A stretch of 64,000 bases of DNA from FEN-680 sp036845225 (GTDB lineage: Bacteria > Actinomycetota > Geothermincolia > Fen-727 > Anoxymicrobiaceae), in contig DAIUEJ010000005.1 in NCBI GenBank assembly GCA_036845225.1, positions 1 to 64,000 of the forward strand, in the 5' to 3' direction. The notes under the pieces are model-generated. The model worked only from the letters and a program-made list of their open reading frames with translations, was not told where the DNA came from and ran no database searches. Both the position numbers and the translations under genes were made by a program. This document shows, piece after piece, positions 32,776 to 41,533 of the stretch; the first letter of the stretch is position 1; the number at the start of each line of letters is the position of its first letter.

Positions 32776-33675
32776 GGACAGGCACCGTTTTGCATCAGCA
32801 ACATATTTCTTGCACCCTACTTGATATGCTTGTACTGCTAGGGCATAATATTGTTCAAATGCGCCAGCCACGACTGCAAGCCTCGGACGCCCTGCATCAT
32901 GTCTTCACACGAGGCAACAATAAGCAAACCATCTTCCGTGAGGCAGGTGACAAGGTGTACTTCTTGAACCTCCTGTCCTCAGTTATCTCAAGATACGCTT
33001 GGATTTGTCACTCATACTGCCTCATGGACAACCATTATCACCTTCTCCTTGAGACACCGAGTGGCTTCCTTTCTGAAGGAATGCACGTCATCAACGGCGC
33101 CTACACCACAAAGTTCAACAGCAAGTACGGGTGTTCAGGGCATGTACTGCAAGGGCGCTATCACTCGCCGCTGGTGGAGCAGGAATCTCACTTCCTTGAA
33201 CTACTGAGATACATCGCCTTGAACCCTGTGAAGGATGGATTTGTCCTGCATCCAGAAGACTGGCGATGGAGCTGTTATAGAGCGCTTGCCGGGATAGAAC
33301 CTTTACCTGCCTTCCTTTCCACCCAGCGTGCCCACGGGGTTTTCGACCAGGACACAACCAACGCCAGACGACTTTATTCCGATTTTGTCCTTGAGCGGCT
33401 TCCGGAAGCACTGGAGCGGGCAAGGGGAAGGCCTTCACTCTCGATGATCTTCGAGTGCTGCCAAGACACTGACCGGAGTGCAGCTGCCATCGTTACAGCT
33501 TATGCCAAACACCGATACAGCATGACCGAGATTGCCCGGTACCTCAGAATCAGTTGCGCAACAGTCAGCAGGGTCATTTCAAAAGCGGATCAAGCAGACC
33601 TTGATTGGGAATTCAGGATTTAGGAGATCCCGCTTCATGTTAACAATGCAAAATGGTGCCTGTCCCTATTTTGCA
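32766..33675 (+). mobile_element. REP-flanked Y1 transposase unit
   Basis: A 29-base element at 32766-32794 is matched, in inverted orientation with one mismatch, by 33647-33675. Each end is a short palindrome (TGCAAAA...TTTTGCA) with a GGGACAGGCACC core. Between them is one Y1 (HUH) transposase gene. This is the organisation of RAYT genes with their REP sequences. The unit is AT-richer than the genes around it and overlaps the end of the histidine kinase gene. Confidence 0.8.
32859..33623 (+). CDS. REP-associated Y1 (HUH) transposase
   Basis: 254 residues. The Y1_Tnp fold is shown by HHVFTRGNNKQTIF, the HUH metal site CLMDNHYHLLLETPSG, and LQGRYHSPLVEQESHFLELLRYIALNPVKDG. The C-terminus has a helix-turn-helix (RYSMTEIARYLRISCATVSRVI), common in this group. 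It nicks and joins single-stranded REP DNA. ATG 32859 is chosen because it matches the usual start just before the conserved core; an upstream ATG at 32826 is possible. The full family length and motifs suggest it is intact. Confidence 0.85.
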   Translation: MRQPRLQASDALHHVFTRGNNKQTIFREAGDKVYFLNLLSSVISRYAWICHSYCLMDNHYHLLLETPSGFLSEGMHVINGAYTTKFNSKYGCSGHVLQGRYHSPLVEQESHFLELLRYIALNPVKDGFVLHPEDWRWSCYRALAGIEPLPAFLSTQRAHGVFDQDTTNARRLYSDFVLERLPEALERARGRPSLSMIFECCQDTDRSAAAIVTAYAKHRYSMTEIARYLRISCATVSRVISKADQADLDWEFRI

Positions 33676-33682
33676 GGGTTTG

Positions 33683-35788
33683 TTAGACCATGCCAGGAAG
33701 GCGCCGGGTCGGGGCCACCTCTTCCTGCCTCGCAAACCCGGTGTTCGTCAGCTCTTCCTCAGCGACCGCCGCCATGAACGCTTTTACGACCACCGGGTCG
33801 AACTGCGTCCCGGCGTTGAGCTCCAGTTCCCTGACGGCCTCGGCGACGGGCAATGCCTTGCGGTAAGGCCGGTCCGACATCATCGCCTCGAAAGAGTCAG
33901 CCACCGCGAGTATCCTCGCTCCCAGCGGGATATGCTCGCCCGCGAGGCCGTCCGGATACCCCTTGCCGTCAAACCGCTCGTGGTGGTGCAGGATGATCTC
34001 CCGGGGCGCCTGCAGGAAAGTCACGGGCTCAATGATGGAGTCGCCGAGTTGCGGATGGGTCTTGACGTGCACGAACTCCTCCTCCGAGAGGGCGCCCGGC
34101 TTGTTCAGGATCTTTCTCGCGATTCCGATCTTCCCGATGTCGTGGAGGGCCGCCGCGTACTTCACGTTGCGGCACTCCCACTCCGACAGCTCGAGCTTGC
34201 GCGCGATCGCCATGGCGTAGTCCGTTACACGCTCGGAGTGGCCGTAGGTGTAGGGGTCCTTGACCTCGATGGCCCTGGCGAGCGCCTTGACCGTCGAGAA
34301 GTAGCTCATCTCCAGGTCCTCGTACAGGGACGCGTTCTCGAGCGCCACCGCCGCCTGGCCCGCGATGCCGGTCACCATGTTCAGGTCATCGCTCTCGAAC
34401 TCGTCCCCCTCCTTGGAGGAGAAGAGCACGACCATGCCGAGCAGGTTCTCGCGCGAGAAGATCGGCACCAGCACGACGGAGCGCGTCAGGGTGTCTTCGA
34501 TGCGCCCGCGCGGGATGAACGGCGAGAGCTGCGGCTCGCAGATGGCCACCTGGTGGTTGAACAGGGACTCGACGTCCTCGTCGGTGAGGTCCGCCGGCTG
34601 CACGCCTTCGCCCAGCTCCATCTCCCAGTCCGAGTCGGGGAAGACGCCGAAAGTGGCCGTCGGATAGAAGCGGCCGCTTTCGGTGACGTAGATGTACACG
34701 CTGCACTTGCCGACCTCGCAGACGTCGGCGGTGATCTGGACCAGGCGGGAGAGCAGTACGTCGATGTCCAGCGTGGAGGTGACCAGCCTCGCGACCTCCA
34801 GGAGCGCCATGGTCTCTTTCAGCTTCTGCTGCTCGCTCCCGTGGAGGCGCGCGTTCTCCATCGCGGCGGCGACCTTGTTGGAGAACCTCACCGCCAGGTT
34901 GACCATCTCCTGGGTGAACATCTGGGGGCGCTCGACGTTGTCGATGAGCATCATCCCGACGTTGCGGTCGCGGACCATCAGCGGCGTGATGAGAACGACT
35001 TTCGTCTTCATCTTCTTCATCAGCGAAGACATCGCCGGCATGGTCCGCGGATACCCCTCCACCACCACGGCTTCGCCGTCGTGGACGAGCTGCTTGATGA
35101 GGACCTCGTCGAGGTTGAAGCCGCCCTCTCCGAACACCCTCTCGTGGTCGAAATTGGAGGCCTCGACGTGCAGTTCGTTCGTGAGCAGGTCCCTTGTGAT
35201 GAACGCGCACCTGCCGGCGTCGACCAGCTCGATGCACTTCTTGATGGAGGTGAGCATCAGCGTGGTGAAATCGAGGGTGGCCGCCAGGTTGCTCGGGAAC
35301 CTGTCTATGTCCTTCTGGTAGGCGTGGTAGAACTTTATGACCTCGTCCCTGGTCTGCGTGAACGACTGCGCCCGGATGTTCTCCGCCTGCCCGAGCAGGT
35401 CATCGAGGACGAGAGAACACTGGAAGGCGGCCGTCGGGCTCGCCTCACCCTGCTCCACCATGTCCTTCACCACTGCGATGAGCGCCGTCTTTACCGCGAC
35501 CGGCACGCACAGGACGTCCTTCAGGGAGTATCCGTTCTTCGCATGCGAGTAGCTCTGGAAAGTCTCGTTGCCGAGGAAATCCGTGGTGTCGCCGTCGGAG
35601 ATGGCGCCCTTGAGCGAGTCGAGGTAGTTGATGAAATACTTCTTGCGGGTCAGCTTCATGAAGGCGTAGAACGAGGACGATGGCGTGTCGTGCTCGGGTA
35701 TCTTCGCGAGGACGTCCGCCCGCCTCCTTGAGTGCACGTCGAGCGCCAGTGCCCTGCCTTCTTTGTACTCCGATGAGGATGCCGTCAT
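33683..35788 (-). CDS. GAF-GAF-HD-GYP signalling phosphodiesterase
   Basis: 701 residues. An N-terminal region of about 150 residues has no recognised domain. Two GAF-like domains are at about 165-320 and 340-495. An HD-GYP domain completes the protein: HSERVTDYAMAIARKL, HDIGKIGIARKILNKPG, HHHERFDGKGYPDGLAGE and ARILAVADSFEAMMSDRPYR, with all metal-binding His/Asp residues visible. It probably hydrolyses cyclic di-GMP in response to small-molecule or redox signals. A strong sigma-70-type promoter lies just upstream. Its stop is 8 bases from the transposon end. Confidence 0.9.
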   Translation of the reverse strand: MTASSSEYKEGRALALDVHSRRRADVLAKIPEHDTPSSSFYAFMKLTRKKYFINYLDSLKGAISDGDTTDFLGNETFQSYSHAKNGYSLKDVLCVPVAVKTALIAVVKDMVEQGEASPTAAFQCSLVLDDLLGQAENIRAQSFTQTRDEVIKFYHAYQKDIDRFPSNLAATLDFTTLMLTSIKKCIELVDAGRCAFITRDLLTNELHVEASNFDHERVFGEGGFNLDEVLIKQLVHDGEAVVVEGYPRTMPAMSSLMKKMKTKVVLITPLMVRDRNVGMMLIDNVERPQMFTQEMVNLAVRFSNKVAAAMENARLHGSEQQKLKETMALLEVARLVTSTLDIDVLLSRLVQITADVCEVGKCSVYIYVTESGRFYPTATFGVFPDSDWEMELGEGVQPADLTDEDVESLFNHQVAICEPQLSPFIPRGRIEDTLTRSVVLVPIFSRENLLGMVVLFSSKEGDEFESDDLNMVTGIAGQAAVALENASLYEDLEMSYFSTVKALARAIEVKDPYTYGHSERVTDYAMAIARKLELSEWECRNVKYAAALHDIGKIGIARKILNKPGALSEEEFVHVKTHPQLGDSIIEPVTFLQAPREIILHHHERFDGKGYPDGLAGEHIPLGARILAVADSFEAMMSDRPYRKALPVAEAVRELELNAGTQFDPVVVKAFMAAVAEEELTNTGFARQEEVAPTRRLPGMV

Positions 35789-35820
35789 GAACCACCTCGG
35801 ACTTTTCTATCGCTGCCCCA

Positions 35821-35849
35821 ATTATAGGGCTGTCATGCGATATTGTGAA
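35821..35849 (-). promoter_or_regulatory. Predicted promoter of the HD-GYP gene
   Basis: Minus strand TTCACA (35849-35844), 17-base spacer, TATAAT (35826-35821): one mismatch from the sigma-70 consensus. The start site would be near 35814, about 26 bases before the ATG at 35788. Confidence 0.75.
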
Positions 35850-35910
35850 TTTCGACGTAGATGGCGCGAACCATCCCCATGGATGTCTCCGCCGCCTTGA
35901 GTCGCGCCGC

Positions 35911-36372
35911 CTACATCGTCGACATCAGGTTGGCCATCTCGATCGCGGTGAGCGCGGCCTGCCAGCCTTTGTTGCCTGCTTTTGCGCCCGCCCGGTCGAC
36001 GGCCTGCTCCAGGGTATCCGCGGTGATGATGCCGAACGCCACCGGAACACCGGTCTCCAGGCCCACTCGCGCTATCCCCTTGGACACTTCCGCCGCGACA
36101 TAGTCGAAGTGCGGCGTGCTGCCCCTGATGACCGCCCCGAGGCAGATCACCGCGTCGTACTTCCCCGAAGCCGCCATCTTGTTCGCGACCAGCGGTATCT
36201 CGAACGATCCCGGCACCCACGCGATGTCGATGTTCTCGTCAGAGGCCTCGTGGCGCTTGAGCGAGTCGATCGCCCCGGACAGCAGGTTCTTACTGATGAA
36301 CTCGTTGAAGCGGCTCACCACTATCCCGAACTTGTAATCCCTTGCGACAAGCTGTCCCTCGAACGTGCTCAT
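35911..36372 (-). CDS. ribH: 6,7-dimethyl-8-ribityllumazine synthase
   Basis: 153 residues. It condenses 5-amino-6-ribitylaminouracil with dihydroxybutanone phosphate. Motifs: GIVVSRFNEFI, WVPGSFEIPLVA and CLGAVIRGSTPHFDYVAAEVSKG with the catalytic His. ATG 36372 has GGGAGGGACGGAC just before it, which favours it over a longer reading. Last gene of ribD-ribE-ribBA-ribH, under FMN riboswitch control. Confidence 0.96.
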   Translation of the reverse strand: MSTFEGQLVARDYKFGIVVSRFNEFISKNLLSGAIDSLKRHEASDENIDIAWVPGSFEIPLVANKMAASGKYDAVICLGAVIRGSTPHFDYVAAEVSKGIARVGLETGVPVAFGIITADTLEQAVDRAGAKAGNKGWQAALTAIEMANLMSTM

Positions 36373-36400
36373 GTCCGTCCCTCCCTTGTTAATTTCGCGC

Positions 36401-37618
36401 CTACTCCTTGACGTCATCGAAGTCGAGCGCGTGGTCCATCTTCTCTTTCTTGGTCCTCAGGTAGCGTATATTCTCTGCGCACGGCTCGACCTGCAGGGGC
36501 ACACGCTCGGTGACCGACAGGCCATAGCCCTCGAGCCCCACCCTCTTGGCGGGGTTGTTGGTCAGCAGCCTCATGGAGGTGAGCCCGAGGTCCCGCAGGA
36601 TCTGGGCGCCCGTCCCGTAGTCCCTGGCGTCGACTGGTAGACCGAGCTCGATGTTGGCCTCCACCGTGTCGAGCCCCATATCCTGGAGCTGGTACGCCTG
36701 CAACTTATGGGCGAGCCCGATGCCGCGCCCCTCGTGCCCTATGATGTAGAGCAGCACGCCTTCGCCGGCCTCGTCGATCATGCGCATCGCCTCCCTGACC
36801 TGCGTCCCGCAGTCGCACCTGGTGGAACTGAAGACGTCGCCGGTCAGGCACTCGGAGTGGACACGCACAAGCACGTCCTTCTTCCCGTTGACGTCGCCCT
36901 TCACGAGCGCCAGGTGGAAAGTCTTGTCGACGAGGCTCTCGTACCCGACCGCCCTGAACTCCCCGTACGTCGTCGGGAGCCGGGCCTCCGACACCTGCTT
37001 GACCAGGTGCTCGGAGCCGATTCGGTGCTTGATGAGTTCTTCCACAGTGATCATCTTGAGCCCGAACTTCCTGGCGAACTTCTCGAGCTCCGGGACGCGG
37101 GCCATCGTGCCGTCCTCGTGCATGATCTCGCAGATCACGCCGGCCGGGAAATGCCCCGCCAGCCGCGCGAGGTCGACGGCCGCCTCCGTGTGCCCCGCGC
37201 GCATCAGGACGCCGCCCTCACGCGCCCTCAAAGGGAACACGTGTCCGGGCTTGCTGATGTCCGCCGCGGTCGTCTCCGGGTTGATCACAGCCTGGACCGT
37301 CGCCGACCTGTCGTAGGCGGATATGCCGGTTGTGATCTTTCCCTTGGCGCCGATCGATACCGTGAACGCGGTGCCCTGCGCGCTCGTGTTGTCTTCGACC
37401 ATGGCAGGGATGTCCAGCTCGTCCAGCCGGCTCGCCACGCATGGCATGCAGATCAGGCCGCGCCCGTTCTTGCTCATGAAGTTGATGACGTCCGGCGTCA
37501 CCATCTGCGCGGAGCACACCAGGTCACCCTCGTTCTCCCGGTCCTCGTCGTCGACCACGATGATGATGTGGCCTTCCTGCAGCTCTTCGATTGCCTCCTC
37601 AATAGTGCTGAAGGGCAT
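36401..37618 (-). CDS. ribBA: Bifunctional DHBP synthase / GTP cyclohydrolase II
   Basis: 405 residues. The N-terminal RibB domain (VDDEDRENEGDLVCSAQ, HTEAAVDLARLAG) makes dihydroxybutanone phosphate from ribulose 5-phosphate. The C-terminal RibA domain (SECLTGDVFSSTRCDCG, whose Cys residues bind zinc; GHEGRGIGLAHKLQAY) opens GTP. Both activities look intact. ATG 37618 follows GGAGGAG. It lies 12 bases behind ribE. Confidence 0.96.
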   Translation of the reverse strand: MPFSTIEEAIEELQEGHIIIVVDDEDRENEGDLVCSAQMVTPDVINFMSKNGRGLICMPCVASRLDELDIPAMVEDNTSAQGTAFTVSIGAKGKITTGISAYDRSATVQAVINPETTAADISKPGHVFPLRAREGGVLMRAGHTEAAVDLARLAGHFPAGVICEIMHEDGTMARVPELEKFARKFGLKMITVEELIKHRIGSEHLVKQVSEARLPTTYGEFRAVGYESLVDKTFHLALVKGDVNGKKDVLVRVHSECLTGDVFSSTRCDCGTQVREAMRMIDEAGEGVLLYIIGHEGRGIGLAHKLQAYQLQDMGLDTVEANIELGLPVDARDYGTGAQILRDLGLTSMRLLTNNPAKRVGLEGYGLSVTERVPLQVEPCAENIRYLRTKKEKMDHALDFDDVKE

Positions 37619-37630
37619 CTCAATCTCCTC

Positions 37631-38275
37631 CTATTCACCCTCGCCGAGTATGTATCCACCCCGGGCAAGAGCATCTTCTATGCCTGACTGCCCGCCTCTG
37701 CGGGCGAGAAACGCTTCCACGTACTTCGCGATGATGTCCACCTCTATGTTCACGCTGGCGCCCGGTCTCGCGTCGTCGAGGGTCGTCTCGGCGAGCGTGT
37801 GGGGGATGATCGAGACCGAGAACCCACCCTGGCGGGCGTCGACCACCGTCAGGCTGATCCCGTCCACCGTCACGGACCCCCTGGGCACGATGTACCTTGC
37901 CACGTCGCTGTCGACCGCGATGTCGAATAAGACCGCGTTGCCCTGGTGTTTGCGGGAGCGCACGGTCCCTACGCCGTCCACGTGGCCGTTCACGATGTGC
38001 CCCCCCAGGCGCCCGTCAGCCTGCAACGCCCTCTCCAGGTTGACGGCGGCGCCCGGCCGCAGCGAGCCGAGGATGCTTCTCGCCAGGGTCTCCTGCATGA
38101 CATCGACCGTGAACGACGAACCGTCCATGTCGACCACCGTCAGGCAGACGCCCGAGACCGCTATCGACTCGCCCACGCTGGTCCCCTCGAGCACGCGTTT
38201 CGCCGCGACCTTGAGCGCCCCGGCGGGCGTCAGCTCCATGACCTTGCCTCTCTCCTCGATAATGCCGGTGAACAT
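37631..38275 (-). CDS. ribE: Riboflavin synthase alpha chain
   Basis: 214 residues made of two repeated lumazine-binding domains. MFTGIIEERGKV starts the first, with SVGESIAVSGVCLTV; the second has NGHVDGVGTVRS and GSVTVDGISLTVVD. It dismutates two lumazines into riboflavin. Four bases separate it from ribD. Normal family length. Confidence 0.96.
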   Translation of the reverse strand: MFTGIIEERGKVMELTPAGALKVAAKRVLEGTSVGESIAVSGVCLTVVDMDGSSFTVDVMQETLARSILGSLRPGAAVNLERALQADGRLGGHIVNGHVDGVGTVRSRKHQGNAVLFDIAVDSDVARYIVPRGSVTVDGISLTVVDARQGGFSVSIIPHTLAETTLDDARPGASVNIEVDIIAKYVEAFLARRGGQSGIEDALARGGYILGEGE

Positions 38276-38279
38276 GCGA

Positions 38280-39431
38280 TCATCCTCCGGATGGATATGC
38301 GGTTATCTTCAGGTCGGAGCCGATAGCCTGGACCGTGAATATCTCCACTCCACGTACCAGTGACATGGTTTCCACGCCTTCTCCGGCGACCGGCCCGGGG
38401 GCCGACGACCCCCCTATCACTTTCGGGGCGAGGTACAAGACCAGCCTGTCCACCAGCCCTGCCTCCCACAGCGACGCCGCCATGGTCGGCCCGCCTTCGG
38501 CGAGCACGCTCGTGAGGCCGCGGCGGCCGAGGGCTTCGAGAAGGACGTCCAGCTCGACCCGCTCGGCGGCCCCCGCCTCCAGTATCTCAACGCCCTTCTT
38601 CTCCAGGGCGCCGCGGTCAGTGGCAGCAGCATGAGCCGTGACCGCAACGAGGGTCGGGGCCTCGGAGGTGTCCGCCAGCTTGCTTTGAAGGGGAGTCCTC
38701 GCGAGGCTGTCGGCCACGACGCGGAGGGGCTGGCGGGCCGCCCGTATTCCTCTCGCGGTCAGTTGCGGGTCGTCCGCGAGGACGGTCCCGAACCCAACCA
38801 TGACCGCGTCGCTCTCCGCCCGCATCCTGTGCACGTCGGACCTGGACGCATCTGAGGTGACCCACCTCGACTCGCCGGTCCTTGTCGCTACTTTGCCGTC
38901 CAGGCTCATCGCCATCTTCAGAGTCACAAAAGGCCGGCCGGTGGTGATCCACTTTATGTACGGCTCGTTCTGACGCACCGCGATGTCGCGGTACGGCCCC
39001 ATCGCTACCTCGATATCGGCTTCCGACAGCACCCTCATCCCCGCTCCGGCGACAAGGGGGTTCGGGTCCTTCATGGCGATGACGACCCTGGCCGGGGCTG
39101 CCTCGACGAGGAGCGGGGCGCAGGGGGGCGTCCTTCCATGGTGCGAGCACGGCTCGAGCGTCAGGTAGATCGTGGCGCCCTTCACCCTGTCCCCCGCCTC
39201 CTCGACCGCCCTGACCTCCGCGTGAGGCCCTCCCGCGCGCTGGTGGAAGCCCTCTCCGACGACCTTGCCTCCCGAGACGACCACCGCCCCTACCATGGGG
39301 TTCGGGGACGTGGTCCCGCGACCCAGCTCGGCGAGCTCGAGGGCGCGCAGCATGTGCAGCTCGTCGTCGCTCCCCGGAAGCGGCTTCGGCAGGCCCGCTA
39401 TTGTTTCTGTTCCGCTCGAGATCAGTCTCAT
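38280..39431 (-). CDS. ribD: Bifunctional riboflavin deaminase/reductase
   Basis: 383 residues. The N-terminal deaminase domain has the zinc motif HAEVRAVEEAG and PCSHHGRTPPC. The C-terminal reductase domain has KMAMSLDGKVATRTGESRW and LAEGGPTMAASLWEAGLVD. It carries out the second and third steps from GTP to riboflavin. First gene of the operon, about 70 bases after the FMN riboswitch; GGAGAC precedes the ATG closely. Confidence 0.96.
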   Translation of the reverse strand: MRLISSGTETIAGLPKPLPGSDDELHMLRALELAELGRGTTSPNPMVGAVVVSGGKVVGEGFHQRAGGPHAEVRAVEEAGDRVKGATIYLTLEPCSHHGRTPPCAPLLVEAAPARVVIAMKDPNPLVAGAGMRVLSEADIEVAMGPYRDIAVRQNEPYIKWITTGRPFVTLKMAMSLDGKVATRTGESRWVTSDASRSDVHRMRAESDAVMVGFGTVLADDPQLTARGIRAARQPLRVVADSLARTPLQSKLADTSEAPTLVAVTAHAAATDRGALEKKGVEILEAGAAERVELDVLLEALGRRGLTSVLAEGGPTMAASLWEAGLVDRLVLYLAPKVIGGSSAPGPVAGEGVETMSLVRGVEIFTVQAIGSDLKITAYPSGG

Positions 39432-39450
39432 GTCTCCATGGCGTCAACGG

Positions 39451-39485
39451 GAATAAAGAATGCGCCGGGAGAAGCGACCGGCGCA
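39451..39485 (-). terminator. Riboswitch-associated terminator before ribD
   Basis: TGCGCCGG and CCGGCGCA (39461-39485) form a perfect 8-bp stem with a 9-base loop. Reading on the minus strand it is followed by TTCTTTATTC. It lies between the FMN aptamer and the ribD start, so it is the likely expression platform, closing when FMN is bound. Confidence 0.75.
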
Positions 39486-39500
39486 CAGCAGGTTAGCAAG

Positions 39501-39609
39501 ATCTTCTCCCATCCGGACTGTTACCGTCGGCCCCGGAATTTCGCCGGGTCAGCTCTTTCGAGCTCGCGGGCTTTACCGCCGGTCGGGGATTTCACCCTGT
39601 CCCGAAGAC
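39501..39609 (-). promoter_or_regulatory. FMN riboswitch (RFN element)
   Basis: On the minus strand the conserved RFN segments appear in order: GTCTTCGGGACAGGGTG, AAATCCCCGACCGGCGGTA, AAGCCCGCGAGC, a variable stem GAGCTCGAAAGAGCT, CGAAATTCCGGGGCCGACGG and AACAGTCCGGATGGGAGAAG. The two ends pair (TCTTC with GAAGA). It senses FMN and should switch off ribDEBAH when flavin is abundant. Confidence 0.96.
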
Positions 39610-39737
39610 TATATATTCTTTGATGATAGCAAAAGTTGGCGCGGCACAACAAGGGTGCCGCCTGCCCGCGCCTTGTCGGGCCGCCGGAGCGGTAATAACA
39701 TGGATCGAATGCTGTTAAGAGATGCGATGGAGGCCTG

Positions 39738-40322
39738 ATGAGAAAGTCGGCAAGAGAGTTGGTGGCTGTATGCTGCTGCGCCGTCTTGCTGGCAGCTTTG
39801 TTCGTGCTTTCGGGGTGCGGGAGCGGCAGGAACAGCACTCAGCAGGTCCTCGACAAGGCAGACCGTTTCGTGAACAGCGTTGACAGCAACGTGGACCGGC
39901 TCTCGACCGACGTCAAAGCCCTCGCGCGGAGCATCAAGGAAGGGACGGAGATAACGCGCGAGATGCTCTCGGAGACTTACGCCTCCATGAAAGGCCAGGC
40001 GCAAAAGGTCGTCGACTCAGTCAGGAGCGCACAGGCTGAGATAAAGAAGATAGTGGCGGACAGCGGTGCCGGCGGCATCGACAGGTACCTGGATATTCAG
40101 AACGAGATCCTCGACAACGCGGTTACGCTGACGAACACGCTCTCCGACCTGTTCGGTCAGCTCTCCTCCGCCGCGAAAGCGATGGCTTCGGGTGGCGCCC
40201 CCGACGCCTCAGGGCTCTCGCGCACTGCTGAGGAGTGGGTCTCATCGTTCGACCGCATCGAGGAGAACAGCCGGGCGCTGGTCGAAAAAGCCAGCAAGCT
40301 GAAGGATGAAGGCGGGCCGTGA
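39738..40322 (+). CDS. Putative lipoprotein, helical
   Basis: 194 residues. A signal peptide with lipobox LSGC ends at Cys26. The rest is hydrophilic and almost wholly helical with heptad-like spacing (VDSNVDRLSTDVKALARSIKEG). No known domain. It is followed at short distance by two further small lipoproteins that share the general plan. It is likely an envelope protein anchored on the outer face of the membrane. Function unknown. Confidence 0.75.
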   Translation: MRKSARELVAVCCCAVLLAALFVLSGCGSGRNSTQQVLDKADRFVNSVDSNVDRLSTDVKALARSIKEGTEITREMLSETYASMKGQAQKVVDSVRSAQAEIKKIVADSGAGGIDRYLDIQNEILDNAVTLTNTLSDLFGQLSSAAKAMASGGAPDASGLSRTAEEWVSSFDRIEENSRALVEKASKLKDEGGP

Positions 40323-40403
40323 GCGCGTATCCGGCGGGAGTCGCGGCAGGGCCTTTATGATACTATCGGTCAGATGTTTTCGGGCCTGTGGAAAGGAGCA
40401 TGC

Positions 40404-40946
40404 ATGAAGAGGTTGCTGGCGCTGGTTCTTGCCGTCCTCATCCTGGCAACGCTCGCGGGAGCGCTCGCCGGATGCGGCGGGGACACCGCGCAGGCCAAAG
40501 CGGATATGAAGAATGCCGACTTGCTCTGGGCCAAGGTCGTGGCGGACTCCAACCCGGTGGCGGGCAAGGTCACAGCGGCATATGGCGACATCACCGACCC
40601 CGCGAAGTTCAAGGCCGCCGTCGACGGGCTCAACGCCTTCCTGGACGGGATAGACAAGAAGGTTGAGGTTGCGCAGGCCTCCTATCAGAAGATCAAGACT
40701 CTCAAGGGAGTTCCCGACTACGCCACCTACGCCGGTATGCAGGTAGACCTCAATGGCTTGATCAAAGAGATGACTTCACAACTGAAGACCCTGCTGACCC
40801 AGCTTCAGGAAGCGGTTACCGCCGCAGACCAGGCCAAGCTCGATTCGATCCAACAGAACTTCGAGCCCGCCTTCACCGCGCTGTCTGACAAGGTCAACAA
40901 GCTGGAGAACCAGGCCAAGCAGTTCAAAGCGGACAAGAACCTTTAG
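40404..40946 (+). CDS. Putative lipoprotein, paralogue of the next gene
   Basis: 180 residues. Signal peptide and lipobox LAGC, then GGDTAQAKADMKNADLLWAKV and a helical body ending KLENQAKQFKADKNL. ATG 40404 has AAAGGAG five bases upstream; a reading from 40374 is rejected for lack of a site. The start after the Cys (CGGDTxQAKA) is repeated in the following gene, which points to tandem duplication. Function unknown. Confidence 0.75.
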   Translation: MKRLLALVLAVLILATLAGALAGCGGDTAQAKADMKNADLLWAKVVADSNPVAGKVTAAYGDITDPAKFKAAVDGLNAFLDGIDKKVEVAQASYQKIKTLKGVPDYATYAGMQVDLNGLIKEMTSQLKTLLTQLQEAVTAADQAKLDSIQQNFEPAFTALSDKVNKLENQAKQFKADKNL

Positions 40947-40968
40947 TGTTCCGTCCAAGGAGCCCCAT

Positions 40969-41532
40969 TTGAATCACTGGAAACTGACCACCCTCATCAT
41001 CAGCGCCCTGCTTGCCGCCGTCCTGTTCGTGGCCGGTTGCGGGGGGGATACTGGACAGGCAAAGGCATACGTGTCACGGGGCGACGCGGACGTGGTGAAG
41101 CTCCAGCCGGTCTCGAACCGCCTCACCAAGAGCGTGGAGGCGCTCTTCTCGGACGTCTTCGCCGGCGGCAAGGTGGACGCCACGGCGTTCAAGAAGGACG
41201 CCGCGAGCGTCCGGTCGCTCGCAGAGGAGCTCTCCACGGGCGCGAATGTCGCTTCAAAGCAGTACGCCCTGGTCGACGGCCTCAAGGACGTGCCTGCTTA
41301 CAAGAAATACGTCGACCTCGAGCAGAAGGTCATCTCTCGGAACGAAGAAGGCCTCTCAAGGCTCAAGGCCTTTCTGGACAAGTGGTCTGCCGCTATCAGT
41401 TCACCCAACTTCGACCCGGTGGCTTTCGTGGGGGACGCGAGAGATTTCAGCACCATGGCGGATAAGACGGCCGCGGAGATCGAGAAGCTGGAGAAGGAAG
41501 CCGCCAGCCTCAAGAAGAGCCAGAAGCTGTGA
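40969..41532 (+). CDS. Putative lipoprotein, paralogue of the previous gene
   Basis: 187 residues. Signal peptide with lipobox VAGC, then GGDTGQAKAYVSRGDADVVKL and a helical body with the same end pattern (EIEKLEKEAASLKKSQKL). TTG 40969 follows AAGGAG. It ends at the convergent rpe gene. Likely surface-anchored, perhaps forming helical bundles; no function is known. Confidence 0.75.
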   Translation: MNHWKLTTLIISALLAAVLFVAGCGGDTGQAKAYVSRGDADVVKLQPVSNRLTKSVEALFSDVFAGGKVDATAFKKDAASVRSLAEELSTGANVASKQYALVDGLKDVPAYKKYVDLEQKVISRNEEGLSRLKAFLDKWSAAISSPNFDPVAFVGDARDFSTMADKTAAEIEKLEKEAASLKKSQKL

Positions 41533-41533
41533 G

